A stretch of 64,000 bases of DNA from Symsagittifera roscoffensis (lineage: Eukaryota > Xenacoelomorpha > Acoela > Convolutidae), in contig NC_087065.1 in the NCBI RefSeq assembly GCF_963678635.1, positions 49,918,952 through 49,982,951 on the forward strand, given 5' to 3'. The position numbers and the translations under genes are program-made. Below, piece after piece: positions 12,001 to 22,907 of this stretch (the stretch's first letter is position 1; every line of letters starts with the position of its first letter). The notes under the pieces were generated by a model. The model was not told the DNA's origin, did not search any database, and saw only the letters and a program-made list of their open reading frames with translations.

Positions 12001-15000
12001 ACTCATTTCAGAGCAATTGCAGATCGCTGACTCTAAGCGCTCCGTTTTGGAGCAGCTCTTGAACGACGAAGAAGACTTCTTGGGACGAAAAATTGGCCTC
12101 ATTATTGACGAGTGTATGGTGTCTACTGAAAAAGAGACACTTCAAATGGGAGACGGAGTTGCGAACTTGTTTCCGTTGTTTGATATGGTCTGCATGAATG
12201 TCTCTGTTGGGGGTCAAATGGAGTGCAAGCATGGTCATTATGGACTCATCTACCCAGCTGGGTTCCACAGATATGTGCTGAATGTCGGATACAGAAGCAG
12301 CAGTAGTATTCTTCATTTCAATTCCAAGATGCTGCATAAAACAACCAGGTACAATGAACCACGTTTGGACTAGAATCCCTTTAATTCCCTCTACTGGAAA
12401 TGCTTTACGTTTAATAGGTACCTGACGGTATGATTCAATTCCTTTAAAAAATTTACTCAGTCGAGATCCCCGATTACCTTCCTCACGCGCCGATGTTAAT
12501 TTCGTGAGCGAATGATCATTGACTAAAAAGAGTTTTATAGTCAAGGATTAAATCTGGAAATATCAAGTTTCGGTCACACTAGTCTGGAAATTAGTCGCGG
12601 TAGTCGGGAAACCAGTTGCAAAACAGTTTAAAAATTGGTCGCGACTGTCTGAAAACTAAAACTAAGATGTTATAGTCTGAAAGCAAGCCGCGATAGTGTG
12701 AAAAGTTGTAGATTTATCCTGTGACGAGCGCTTTGAAAACACGATTTGAAACTCGTGCAATTTAAGGAGTGTAAATTAAACTTTCATGGCTTATTTTCTA
12801 TAAAAAGTCTGCTTGCTTCTTTACTCCCCCAGAATTAGGCTAATACTCGAAAATTTCAAACCGGTTACCTCTACTCAAAATTTTAAAATGTTATTCGAAT
12901 AACAACTGAAAGGACTTTTTTATGATGTATCATTTGATGCATTCCGATAATTGTTTAAGGTACCAGACTTCGCTTTTACGTTAATCGCACGAATTACAGT
13001 CGTGTTCTCTCAAGTTGTTACACTTTGTTTTTTGTTCATATTTTCAACCAAGTTTAATGCATTAAATGGGCTATATCTTTTGATTAAGTTAACCCAACGT
13101 CGTGATTCTTGGCAAGTAGTTTACACTTGCATTTTCACACGATAGTATGTCCTGCGTAAACGTTTGTTCACAATGGTGTGAACAATTTTTGTATTATTTT
13201 CTGATGGCACGGGAAACCCCAATTCTGTTAAGAAATCGGATTATACAGCTGAAAAAAAATAACCAGAAGCAAAGCCACATGGCCAATGCCTTAGTGATTT
13301 CTCGTATGACTGTGCACAGAATCCTCAAATTGTATGAAGCAGAAGGATCAGCTGCAAAAAAAAATTAAGAAAAAAAATCTTACCTTTCGCGACAAAAATC
13401 GGCTCCGACGACTCATCAAGAAATACCGAAATGGATCAGTTCGAGAGATCACAGGACATTTTAATCAAAGTCAGGATAAGAAAAGGTGTATATCTTTTGT
13501 ATTCAAACAAATAAAACTGCTTGGCGCGTCAAAAGTTGTGCAGAAAAAGCAAATGATTATCAGGAAATATAACAAACTTCGCCGTAGAAAGTGGGCTCGT
13601 GAACGAAAATCATGGAATTTTCTAGACTGGCGAAAATATATTTTTTCAGACGAGTGCAAGGTCGAAGTGAACAAAATTAAGAAGACTTTATTCTTGAATT
13701 TCAAGGCGGATCCTGGATGGATGAATCCCCAAGAAAAGAAATCAAAACGCTTTTTTTCCGTAATGATTTGGGGTTGCGTGACCTACCACGGATTTCGCAA
13801 ATTAGAGAAGAGTAATGGAACTCTCAACAGCGAAAAACACCAGGAAATAATAGAGCAAAATCTGCCGGATGTTATCAACAGCTTTCATGGAGACGAGTAT
13901 GTATTCCAACAGAACAACGCCCCCTGCCATGTTTCAAATTTAATGAATACGTTTTTCACAGAAAAAGACATCGTAACGACTACATGGCCCCCTCATTCAC
14001 CCGACATTAATATCATTGAAAACCTGTGGAAGATGCTAAAGAATTCTTTAAAAGATAGCAACATCGAATTTCGATCTAGAGACCAGTTGTATGAAGTAAC
14101 AGAAAAACACTGGAATCTGATTACTCAAGATGCCATTAACAAACTGTATGATTCCTTGCCTCGGCGCGTGGCTGAAGTGCCATTAACAAACTTTATGATT
14201 CCTTGCCTCGGCGCATGGCTGAAGTATTGAAGATGAGGGGTGAAATAACCAAGTATTAGACCTTTTCGATGTTTTTGTTCCGTTATTCTATCTGTAACAC
14301 AAGGCGAGCAATTTAAGTGTTTGTTTCTGTACATTGTGTTTTTTTTTGTCGCAAAAGTGTAACAACTTGAGAGAACACGACTGTACATCGCGCAATACTT
14401 GTCCCAACTTGACAAAATTGGCAACATTTAAATCTTAATAAAGTTACGAAAATTGATCACAGAGTGAAGCTCTTTTTAATTTTGAGTTCATGACAACAAT
14501 ACCTTTCGACTGATATAAAAAAACTCGGTCAAAAGTTGCTAATTAAAAAAAAGAATTTCGTCTGTAGAAAAAATCACCTCGGGCACAAATAAAACGTCAT
14601 TTTCTTCAAAAAAAGTAAAAAACTGAAAACAACAGAAAAAAAACAAATATCATAGCAACTTATGCAACAAATGAACCAAAAATGTTTTTGCAAGGTCAAT
14701 CAATCGAAGAACGAATCAAATCATCGAAAAACAAACCTAAGAACGGAACTGAAAAACTAAAACATCAAAACAAACAAGACTCCTCGTATAAGGGCGAAGT
14801 CTTGAATATTTCGAGTACTTTTTAAAGTTTATGGAGCAGTAATAACATAAAAAAGTAAATTTATATGAAAGAAAATTAATTTGAGATTTTTTTGTAAAAA
14901 TAATCCCCCCACACGCCATATTAAGTACAAAGTGATAGATTTTGCTCCTAGTAACATAGTGATTATGGCAAATAAGTTTCCTTTGACCAATTTGGAATGA

Positions 15001-17420
15001 TTTCTCAGAAGGATAAAGCCTCTGCTTAAATTTTAACAGCGCGAAATATATCGCGCGTTAATTGTCCCAAGTTGGCCAAAATGGCAATCTTTGAACCCAC
15101 ACTACTTTACAAAAAATGATCACAAGTAAAACATCTTTTCAATTTAGGCTCAGGACAAAATTATTTTGAACGATGTATAAAAACATTCTGTCAAAAACGG
15201 CTAGTTACAAAATCGAAGTTTAATTGAAGAAACAAAACCCCCAAACACAAATATTCCGTTACTTTCGCTACAAAAGTGGGGACAAAAGCAATAAAAACTG
15301 CTCGTATCAGGGCAAAGCCTTGAATGTTCCGACTGCCTTTTAAGGTTTATGAAGCAGTAACAACATTAAAAAATTAAATGAAAGAAAACAAAATGAAAAA
15401 AAATTGATGTTTTTGACAAAAAATCAACCGAGTTTGTGTATTTCTGTGTACGGTTAGCATGGCAAAGTATATGTCATATGTTTTTTGTTCTAAACTTTTC
15501 CCAGCTCTTGAAAATTTTTTCAAAATCGAATTGGTTTTGATCGACTGAACAGTTCATCGCAAAACTTATATAGGATTTTATATTTACTTTTTCTCACTTT
15601 TGATGCATCAAAGCAAGTCTAATGATGAAATGATCAAACTGTTTAAGAAATTGATTCAAGATAATAGCGCAATAAAATCCAGTCGAGAGCTGATTTTTAT
15701 AAAACACGGTACTAAACATTGCATATTTTTGTAAGTTGTGTAGAACATCAATTTGGTCGACCTAAAAAAATCGACAAAATGTTCAATTTTTTTTGAAAAT
15801 CCGCCCCCCATCTCGAGAAAATCCTAGATGTATATGTATCACTCTTTTTTAAGCTCAAGGCGCAATGTGCGCAACAACCGCTAACTTCGTTTGTTTAGGA
15901 AACACATTTGTGGAACAAGCATTGTCTCCATCTCGCCACGAGTTCCGCACGAAGACAATATTCAAGTGCTACTTGAAAGTGATGCCGAGAAAAGGTATCA
16001 AATTGTAGAAGATTGGCGCAAAGAACTCGTCAACGCAGATTCGATGGGTATCATTATTTTTCGCAAGAATAGCGATGTCGAGAATGAAACCGATAGTTGT
16101 CAAAACTCGAGCTTTCTTGAGAGATTTGAAGCTGACGACGAACAAACCTTTGCAAACGATGCGTTGGAAGATTATCGAAAGCTCTTGTTTTCGGGATGCG
16201 AATTTGATGATGTTCTGATCATATTGGAATCTGATGTCAGTATTTACGACAAAAGAAAAGTGGTTGAATGTGACGGTTCAACTTATGGACAAACTTTCGG
16301 GCAAAATCTTCTGCTAGCTACCACTCGAGCAAAGAAGACTTTAAAAATTGTAGTCAAGCATGAGTGGGAAAAGAAAGAATTGGATAATCTGATCAGAGAC
16401 GAGAACCAACTGATTGTAGCCCAGGTGCGGGGAAATGAAGAGAGTGAACGGAAGACATTCGTGGACAAACTGAAAAGAGGAACAAAAGAGGAACTGTGTG
16501 ATGTCATCCGGGTTTCGGTCCAGCGACAGGAGACAAAACTGTTTGAAGACGCGTTCGCAGCAGGGGCAGCCATATCGAGCAGTGGGGCACTCGAAGACCA
16601 CATGGCTGAATTGTTTATCGATGCCGTGCTGCCTGGATGCATTGGAAGGCAGAAAAGCCAAAAGTTTCTCAGACATCTTTCAGACTTCGCAAAACGCAAG
16701 TCCTTCAAACACCTGATAAATAGCCTTGAGGGCGACAGAAAGAATAAGATGATTCTTTGGGTAAATTCTGCATATAGCCGAGATGCGATCGAAACTTTTG
16801 AATGGCGAGTGCAGTTTGGCAGGCCTATTTTTGATACCCAGGAAAAGGCAAAGTTTTTCAGAGAAGTGCTGATTTCAGCTATGAAAGAAGGCTCACTAAA
16901 AGTAGTCGATCATGCATTTGAAAAAGCATCGAAGTTCTTTGATGTTCACGCTGATGATATAAGCAAGTTGATTGTGAGCCAAAGTTTTGAGATCGATTTT
17001 GTTGAGAGTCAGTCCCTTCTGTCGATTGCAACTTGGACCAACAGAGACCACAAACTAGTGGAATACTTAATGAGAAAAATACTTAAATACAAAGACAGCG
17101 CCAATGCAAGCATGATAGCAAAAGTTTTACAGCAAGCGATGGCGTGGTCCGTTCAATATGGATCTTTCTTGATGCTTCGAGAACTCATTGCAGAAGAAGA
17201 GCAGCACTTTGTTCTTCTGATAGAATTTCTGAAGGAAATGAACCCCCAGGCACCAATCAAGGCACCCTTTCATTGTAAAAAGAGCTTCATTGAGCGGGTT
17301 AAGAACTTCGCTCAATCCGCAGAAAATGCAAAATGGAGCGACGACGAGAGAAAATTATTGGTATTCATCCAAGATCTCGAAAATAGACTGGAGTCGGCCG
17401 AACTTGATAGTTTGGGATGA
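8769..17420 (+). CDS. Superfamily 1 helicase with an unrecognised C-terminal helical region (three exons; 5' end not found)
   Basis: Joins 8769-9005, 12012-12348 and 15899-17420. Splice phases agree at both junctions and all introns are GT-AG. The product has about 697 residues plus an unseen N-terminus. SF1 motifs appear in order: Walker A GEPGTGKS (exon 1), Walker B IIDEC (exon 2), a YRSS motif with following hydrophobics (exon 2), a GCEFDDVLII stretch and an ATTRAKKTL motif VI (exon 3). SF1 helicases couple ATP hydrolysis to nucleic-acid unwinding. After motif VI come roughly 330 residues of charged, helix-rich sequence without cysteines in zinc-finger patterns, which I do not recognise. 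The coding start is missing: exon 1 begins in phase 1, so either an upstream exon exists or the ATG is split by an intron. Stop is TGA. Large introns are full of transposons. Target substrate unknown. Confidence 0.82.
9058..9420. mobile_element. hAT-like MITE (CAGGGGCGG family), truncated, in helicase intron 1
   Basis: Begins CAAGGGCGGATCTAGG and continues with the family landmarks: a poly-G tract, GGTCGACCAAATTGA, a GCGCC palindrome (GGCGCCTGAGGCGCC) and GGTCGG. It stops in a G-run near 9410-9420 without the matching terminal repeat, so one end is lost. The minus-strand ORF at 9069-9323 is only this repeat. Confidence 0.8.
9421..11320. other. Rest of helicase intron 1, no gene seen
   Basis: AT-rich sequence with many A- and T-runs. 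I found no protein-like exon, RNA gene or clear repeat boundary. A short string (TGTCGCTTTTCTTAAGTTTT near 11142) resembles one near 28457, hinting at an old dispersed repeat. Confidence 0.5.
11321..11897. mobile_element. Composite hAT-like MITE with duplicated left end
   Basis: Outer start CAGGGGGGGATCTAGG at 11321, a second internal start CAGGGGCGGATCTAGG at 11476, and the terminal CCGCCCCTG ending at 11897. Flanks CTAAATCC (11313-11320) and CTCAATCC (11898-11905) match at 7 of 8 bases, an 8-bp target duplication that defines the whole 577-bp unit as one insertion. ORFs across it (11291-11797, 11736-11924) are repeat-derived. Confidence 0.82.
12012..12348 (+). CDS. Helicase exon with Walker B
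   Basis: Acceptor CTCATTTCAG ends at 12011; donor CCAG|GTACAATG begins at 12349. The 337-bp exon is entered with two bases (completing Lys from exon 1) and left in phase 2. It carries the Walker B core LIIDEC and, further on, YRSS followed by ILHFN, which resembles the SF1 NYRS motif. A VGGQM string stands where SF1 motif III (GDxxQ) is expected, so that motif is atypical. The long antisense ORF over this exon is a shadow. Confidence 0.83.
12349..12949. other. Helicase intron 2, first part, with degenerate GTCGCG repeats
   Basis: From about 12570 to 12710 a motif like GTCGCGATAGTCTGAAA recurs four to five times with variation. The same kind of motif forms a larger array in the desaturase intron near 47.7-48.2 kb. 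Otherwise AT-rich with no coding signal. Confidence 0.5.
13147..14230 (+). pseudogene. Tc1-family transposase, frameshifted and catalytically altered
   Basis: Cut-and-paste transposase. The first frame (13147-13368) holds the N-terminal helix-turn-helix region with the ISRMTVHRIL recognition helix. The second frame (about 13334-14230) holds the rest, so there is a frameshift at a run of A residues near 13357-13378. The catalytic core shows FSDE (first Asp), then QQNNAPCH where the family has QQDNAPCH, so the second Asp is replaced by Asn. The Glu lies in IIENLW with exactly 34 residues between the second and third positions, which places it in the Tc1 DD34E group. A 47-bp tandem duplication (14131-14177 and 14178-14224) scrambles the C-terminus. 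It cannot be active as read. Confidence 0.9.
14131..14224 (+). repeat. 47-bp tandem duplication in the transposase 3' end
   Basis: TGCCATTAACAAACT...GGCTGAAG is present at 14131-14177 and again at 14178-14224 with two mismatches. It changes the frame of the transposase C-terminus. Confidence 0.9.
14606..14777. other. Short A-rich spacer between family B copies
   Basis: AT-rich sequence with A-runs, no coding or repeat signal beyond the flanking family B copies. Confidence 0.4.
14778..15284 (+). repeat. Family B repeat, nearly full length
   Basis: Contains the family landmarks in order: TCGTATAAGGGCGAAGTCTTGA (decayed left hairpin), TTTATGGAGCAGTAATAACA, CACGCCATAT, the palindrome AGCGCGAAATATATCGCGCG, TTAATTGTCCCAAGTTGGC, GATCACA, and the end AAATATTCCGTTACTTTCG. 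Lies in helicase intron 2. Confidence 0.75.
15295..15425 (+). repeat. Family B repeat, left-end fragment
   Basis: Begins CTGCTCGTATCAGGGCAAAG and continues with TGTTCCGACTGCC and a GAAGCAGTAACAACATT string, then stops matching. Directly follows the previous copy. Confidence 0.7.
15426..15898. other. End of helicase intron 2
   Basis: AT-rich intron sequence. At about 15748-15830 there is a right-end fragment of the CAGGGGCGG MITE family (AATTTGGTCGACCTAAAAAA, then CCGCCCCCC and CTCGAGAAAATCCTAGAT). The acceptor GTTTGTTTAG ends at 15898. Confidence 0.6.
15899..17420 (+). CDS. Helicase last exon: motifs V-VI and C-terminal region
   Basis: The 1522-bp exon enters in phase 2 and ends in TGA. The first ~165 residues carry GCEFDDVLII (motif V-like) and LLLATTRAKKTLKIVV (motif VI with the Arg finger). 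The remaining ~330 residues are helix-rich and acidic/basic, with repeated leucine-containing helices (for example around VVDHAFEKASKFF and KLVEYLMRKILKY), suggesting an alpha-solenoid. That is an inference from composition only. A T- and C-rich stretch follows the stop. Confidence 0.85.
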
Positions 17421-19555
17421 AAGTGACTTCGAACTATGACGACTGTGGAATGGGCGGTACAGAACACAAACCCACTCAAACGATTACAGAGAATCCGATT
17501 TCACTCTGGAACAAAACAAAGATATTTGCTTGTGTAACCACATCTTTCGGAATGTTATCAGCAAACTCACCTTAGTTGAACTCCTCTCTGTAATTCCTCA
17601 AACCAATCCCACTCCCCACAATCCCACAAACAATCCCAATCACGACCCCACCCCCCCAGAGTCACAACGCAACTTTTGTCGTCAATTTCCTGTCGTCCTA
17701 ATGAATTTGATTCCTTTTTTTTTCAGTTAGCTAATTTTTGTTTAACAATAGCTTAATTTTATAGAACAGTAATTTGATACCAAAGAAAGTGTTTTACGAT
17801 TAATATTTCATAAAATTATATCGAAAAAATTAGTTGATAACATTTCAGCTTATTCTTTAAAAGAAGACATTCATTTGAGTTCAGATATTTCTCATAAACG
17901 TTTCTGTTTTTCCTATCCATATATCTTTTACTGTGCACATGACCATTTTGACAGCATTCAGTCTATGATTCATATAAGAAACATAGATACAAGTTACATT
18001 GAAACTCCATTGATCAATAATGACACACATAAATTTTTCTAGGAATGCAAAAGAAAACAAATACCCATTGACTTAATTGATTTATTTTATAGATTAGATT
18101 GCAGGCTTGAAAAACGCAAAAAGAAATTTTTGTTGCAATTTTTACCAAGGTTTTCTGCAAAATGGAATTGTCAACAAGTTTTTTTTATAGAAGAACAAAA
18201 TAGGAACCCGTTGAAGATCGGTGTAAGAGGCATATTCAACAACAAGTGTCATCAAAAACTGAATCACAAACAAAAAAAATGAACAATTTCAAAAAATCAA
18301 ATTCTAAAATTTTTTCTATTTTTTTTTCGCATAAATACATTAGAAGAGCTTAAATGCTTTTAACTAATACATTAGAATATTTTAAATGCTTTTAACTCAA
18401 GAATCCAAAAACTCAAAAACCTCAAATAATGCAACGGTTGGACAATTTGTTCAAACGTTTTTTTAAAATTGAGCAAATCAGGACCAAAAAGGCTTTAATA
18501 CGATATATCACTCAACCAATTTCGATGATCCTTGTGATGCGTGACTTCGAGTGGACGCGTGGAAACTAAAAAACACCCGAAGGCACAGTGCCTCCCTATT
18601 TTCAATGGTCGGAACAAAAAAGGGGGGGTTCTAAAATTCCTAACGGGGTTCGAATTTGGAATACGTAGCTTTGCAGTTAACTGTTTTAGTTCTACTCCAC
18701 CACATTATATACAATTTCTCCAGAAAATTGTCAGTTCACACTGAACGCTCACTTAACTAAGATTTTGATGTGCGCTGACTTAAGTAAGTTATTGATGTGA
18801 GCCCCAGAAAACAAATATGATATTTTTTTTGATAAACTTAGAGTTGTCTGAATTTTTTCTGGTTCCTCGACAAAAAACCACTGGTTTATTCAATGTTCAA
18901 TGCCGCGGCAATCTCTGTATTTAGACTTTTGATAACCTTCTATGTAGAAAAAGACTTCAAAAACTAGATATATAGCTGAATGTTTTGTAATATTTGGCAA
19001 TATATGAATTAGTTACTTGTACAATGATGAGCCATATTTGATCTCTAATGATATTTTGTCAACAGAGTGCTAGCCATAACCTGGCCTTAAAGATTTGACT
19101 GATGCATAGAAAAACAAGGAATAACGGTTTCGGCAATAGTACCTATGTTTTAGGGTATTTCATTTTATGTGATGGGCATTTTTTGCCAAATTTCCAAAAA
19201 ACTGCCAAATGGGGACATTTGGATTAGTTTTTGCATATTTCGCATGTTAGTATAGCTCTAAATTTGTTCAAATTTGAAAAAGGGCACGCTAACTGGTCCG
19301 AAAAAAAATGAGATTATATTCAAAATCTATTTTCATCTGAACTTTTTTCTTGAACAAAACATGGACGCAAAGCTTACTTCAGATGCCCTAAAGAAAAGTC
19401 AGAACATCCAAGATTTTCCTTGATACCGGAATTTATCTTCGTTTCTTCTACATTTAGTTAATTTTGGAAAGATATATTCCTACTTATTTGATATTCTCAA
19501 ATTATTATCACAACTGTTTATCATAATTAAAACAGACCGATAGTGAAAATGAAAA
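17421..19555. other. Intergenic AT-rich sequence
   Basis: No protein-like ORF or RNA gene seen. Just after the helicase stop is probable 3' UTR, including a C-rich stretch near 17600-17655. Near 18336-18399 a 32-bp unit (TACATTAGAA...CTTTTAACT) is tandemly duplicated. The rest is A/T runs. Confidence 0.5.
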
Positions 19556-20060
19556 TGCTCGTATCAGGGCGAAGCTCTAAATGCTAAATGTTATGACTGC
19601 CTCTTAAGGTCTATGGAGAAGTATTGTCAAGAAAAAATTGAAAGTAATAAAACGAAAAAAAAAACTTTTTTTTTATTTAAGATTTTTTGTGAAAATCAAC
19701 TCCCACGCCATATAAAGTACAAAGTGATAAACTTCGCTCCTATTAACAAATTAGTTATGTCAAATAAGCTTTCTTCAACCAATTTGGAAAGATTTCTAAG
19801 ACGGATTAAATTCACGCTTACGTGTTAATAGCGCGAAATATATCGCGCGTTGATTGTCCCAAACTGACCAAAGTTGCAACCTTTAAACCCCAATATTTCC
19901 AAAAAAAGATCACAGTTGAAATATTTTTCACAAATTTAAGCTCAGGACAACAGTATCTTTTGCATGATATAGAAATGGCTAGTGAAAAAGTCAAATTTTG
20001 TCTGAAGAAAAAAAACCACCCTGAACACAAATATTCCGTTACTTTCGTTAATGAAAATTA
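19556..20060 (+). repeat. Family B repeat, nearly full length
   Basis: Carries TGCTCGTATCAGGGCGAAGC, a CACGCCATATAAAGTACAAA string, TAATAGCGCGAAATATATCG, TTGATTGTCCCAAACTGACC and the end CACAAATATTCCGTTACTTT. Short ORFs on both strands here (for example 19822-20061) are repeat-derived. Confidence 0.75.
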
Positions 20061-22582
20061 GAACAAAAAAATTAAGTAGATTTAATTCTCCATGCTTTCT
20101 AAAATTATTCGAACAGATCCAGTCAAATTTTTTTAGATGAAACAAATTTTAACGAAATAAAAGAGCCACAACCTGTATAGATGAGAAAACTAAAACTTCT
20201 TGTTACGTAATAGGAAACAAAACAGATGTAATTAAACAGGGAAAACCGTCACATTTACCCAAACGATTAAATTATCCTAATTTCTCCAAGTTAGGGTAAC
20301 AAAAAAAAATCAAAAGACCAGAAAAATTTTATATGAGTAATAGCTTGCTTCCATGGATTAATATAGCAAAAAATTGCAACTACAGTTTGATAACGCAAAA
20401 ATATTTTCATGTATCTCGGTACAATTTATTTCGACTATCTCATATAGAACCAACAGCAGTATTTTTAACCCACATCTAGTTTCAAGCGTTAACAATCGGT
20501 CATTTTATAGTTTTAGTAACAGTCTTACTATAATTGAGAGAAAAAAAACGATTTCAACCAAATCGTAATTGATTAAAGTTTTTGTTTTTGAAATCAAATT
20601 ATAATCAATCATAGAACTTTTATCGATTATACTTGATTATTAAACCATTTTTTTCTACAATACAATTATTGTCAATTATCTTGATTCCAACTCCTAATTT
20701 GTATATTTTGCTTTAAAAAACCTTTATATTTGAATAGAATGTCTTCTATTTTTTTCAACCTTGCATCTGGAATGCTTATGCTTTTCCTTAGACGTTGGTG
20801 TAAGCAAAAAACGAAAAAATTGTTTTCAAATTTTTCAAATCAACTCAATTTTACAAAGTTTTTTGTTCCCAATGCTTCTCCGTTTGAGTTGTTACATGAT
20901 TCACATTTGAAGTATTTTCAACCGCCAAATTTTTGGCAACTTGATTTAACCTTATGACTTTTTTGGAAGATTTCTTTTTCATAGACCGCTATAATTATTC
21001 AAGTACAATGAAGTACTCTCGATGAAACTTTTGTTTCGTGGTAAAACTGTGAACAGATGAACCAAAGTGTGACAAGACATTTCGCTGACAGAGCTTCTGT
21101 TATTGAGAGCAAAATAAAAACCATTAGGATATGATTAAAATTTTGGAATAAGAAATTATAATTGTTTATAACGAATTACAATTGTCTTAAAGAGTTTTTT
21201 GCATGTAATAAAAACAATTCAAACCGATTAAAAGAGATTATAATACCTTGGAAAAAGTCGACATTATAAATTATTTAAATCTTTTAGAAACCTAATTTTG
21301 GTAGATACGATCAATTATAATTGTTCAAAAAACCGTAATAATCCGTTAAAAACAATTACAGCCCATGTCGCCAAAAAACTTTGTCAAAAATCAGATCTCC
21401 ATAGCTTTTTGAGATAGAAAACATTTTGATCCAATTTTTGGTTGCTTCAAAGCAACCTTCCCATAAATCGAGCAATTCGAAAGTTTTTGGCTATCAGAGA
21501 AAAAAAAATGACTCTCCTAAAGTTTTTGTTTCAATTTTTTTATAATGCAATAAAAATTGGCACAGTGAACTACTTAACAATTGTGAACATATATTTTTTT
21601 CATATCTCACATCGCAAAACTTCCCGCCCGGTTGTCCGTGTATCATCATCAATTATATTGTCATTTTTATGCCCAGTTTCTATAAAATTACAAAAAATTG
21701 ATTATAATAAATTAAAAATTTGAATAAAATCCTACTATTTTTATTACAATCGATAATAATCTATAAACAATGCATTATAATCTTAAAATTTTTCACGTCA
21801 AAAAATTCCTTAAAATTCATTAAAAACGATTAAAAAGGATTTTTTGAAAGGTTATTCATGAAAATTACAATTGTTTTTCAAAATTTTTTGATTTCGTGTT
21901 TAGTGCATTTGCTCCGCATTACGTTTCATAATTTTTTTTACTTTTTCTGTCTGCTTTTTCAATTCATTGTAGTTTAACACTATTTCACTGTTTCTTAATG
22001 TTTTAACGGGGGGGGGGTGGTAACATTTGAATGTTATACATTTCCCACGTACCCTTCGTTCAAACTGCGCTGGTTGAATTTTTGAGGTAATTGAAATATT
22101 AACCCACCACCCCCCCTTTTACCACAACCGCTAGTCTTCGCTTGCACTCCCCCCACGCCCTTGGGGGCTGCTGGTTAAACAAGGGGGATTTTTAATTGGT
22201 AAAATTGGGGGGGGGGGGGCTTAATGATTCACCAAATTAACCCTTTGTGTCAACTATAATCCTTCTGTTTTTATTTCAAGTTAATCCACTACAATCGATA
22301 ATAATCTATAAACAATCCCCCCACCCCACCACCCCAGTTTATTCCCCCAGTTTTTTTATCCCCTTCAGTTGGGTGTGTAAAAAGTTTGGGAGGACAACGT
22401 CTTCAGAAACTAAGTTAATTAAGAGAGTGTGGATGCACCAGGCGAAGAGTTCAAAACAGCCAAAAATTACTTTATTTGAATGGAATTTGCATGCCTGTCT
22501 AACTCATATTACTCATGGCTGCAATAACTCTAACGCATTAATTACATAACCAATATGTAATATATAGGTATTTTCGGCTGGC
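20061..22582. other. AT-rich repeat-laden stretch
   Basis: Many variants of ATTATAATCGATTATAATC-type motifs (around 20560-20680, 21170-21370, 21650-21850) and G- or C-runs with TTTACCACC-like strings (about 22008-22340) resemble the arms and core of family C (41394-42536), but I could not define ends here. Small ORFs are low complexity. No gene seen. Confidence 0.45.
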
Positions 22583-22793
22583 GGCTCTTTTTCCTTCCCC
22601 CCCACCTGCAAATTTTTACATGTAAATTTGTTGACCACGTTGTCCGATTGTGATGAAAATTTACATGCAGACTAATAAAGCCACGACAAACATATTTAGT
22701 CTTCATACTCAACCTCGTAAAACCACTCGTTACACATATATATATATTGAAGCTCGTGTGAGGTGGAAGGGGGGGGGGGGAGGAAAAGGAGCC
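22583..22793. mobile_element. MITE of the GGCTCTTTTTCCT family
   Basis: Inverted ends GGCTCTTTTTCCT and AGGAAAAGGAGCC, 211 bp. Flanks CGGCTGGC (22575-22582) and CAGCTGGC (22794-22801) match at 7 of 8 bases, an 8-bp target duplication as in hAT elements. Internal landmarks are TTTACATGTAAATTTGTTGA and ACAAACATATTTAGTCTTCA. Confidence 0.85.
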
Positions 22794-22907
22794 CAGCTGG
22801 CTTAGATGTTAGCACTATTTAAACCTCTTCATGAAAACATTTTTTTGTGCAGCTGTCGCAAAAGCACAAGCTGTTTTCGAGGGTGGTATCCTTGCTTTAC
22901 CTACGAG

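Larger units (their letters stand above)
12997..14383 (+). mobile_element. Tc1-type DNA transposon
   Basis: The 1387-bp element is bounded by inverted repeats starting CAGTCGTGTTCTCTCAAG (left) and ending CTTGAGAGAACACGACTG (right), at least 30 bp long. It is flanked by TA on both sides (12995-12996 and 14384-14385), the Tc1/mariner target duplication. It encodes a damaged DD34E transposase and sits inside a family B repeat in helicase intron 2. Confidence 0.93.
12950..14605 (+). repeat. Family B repeat copy split by a Tc1 element
   Basis: Segments 12950-12996 and 14384-14605 match the middle and right half of family B (compare 62303-62815): GTTAAT-GCACGAA before the insertion and CATCGCGCAATACTTGTCCC after it. 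Further matches are GATCACAG, GACAACAATACCTTTCGA and a TCGGGCACAAATA-like end. The left half is strongly diverged. Confidence 0.65.

Noticed and set aside
12008-12544. 178-residue minus-strand ORF
   Set aside because: Antisense shadow of the helicase Walker B exon, whose plus-strand motifs and splice phases are far better supported.
16283-16716. Overlapping minus and alternate-frame ORFs inside the last helicase exon
   Set aside because: Shadows of a 506-codon exon with helicase motifs.
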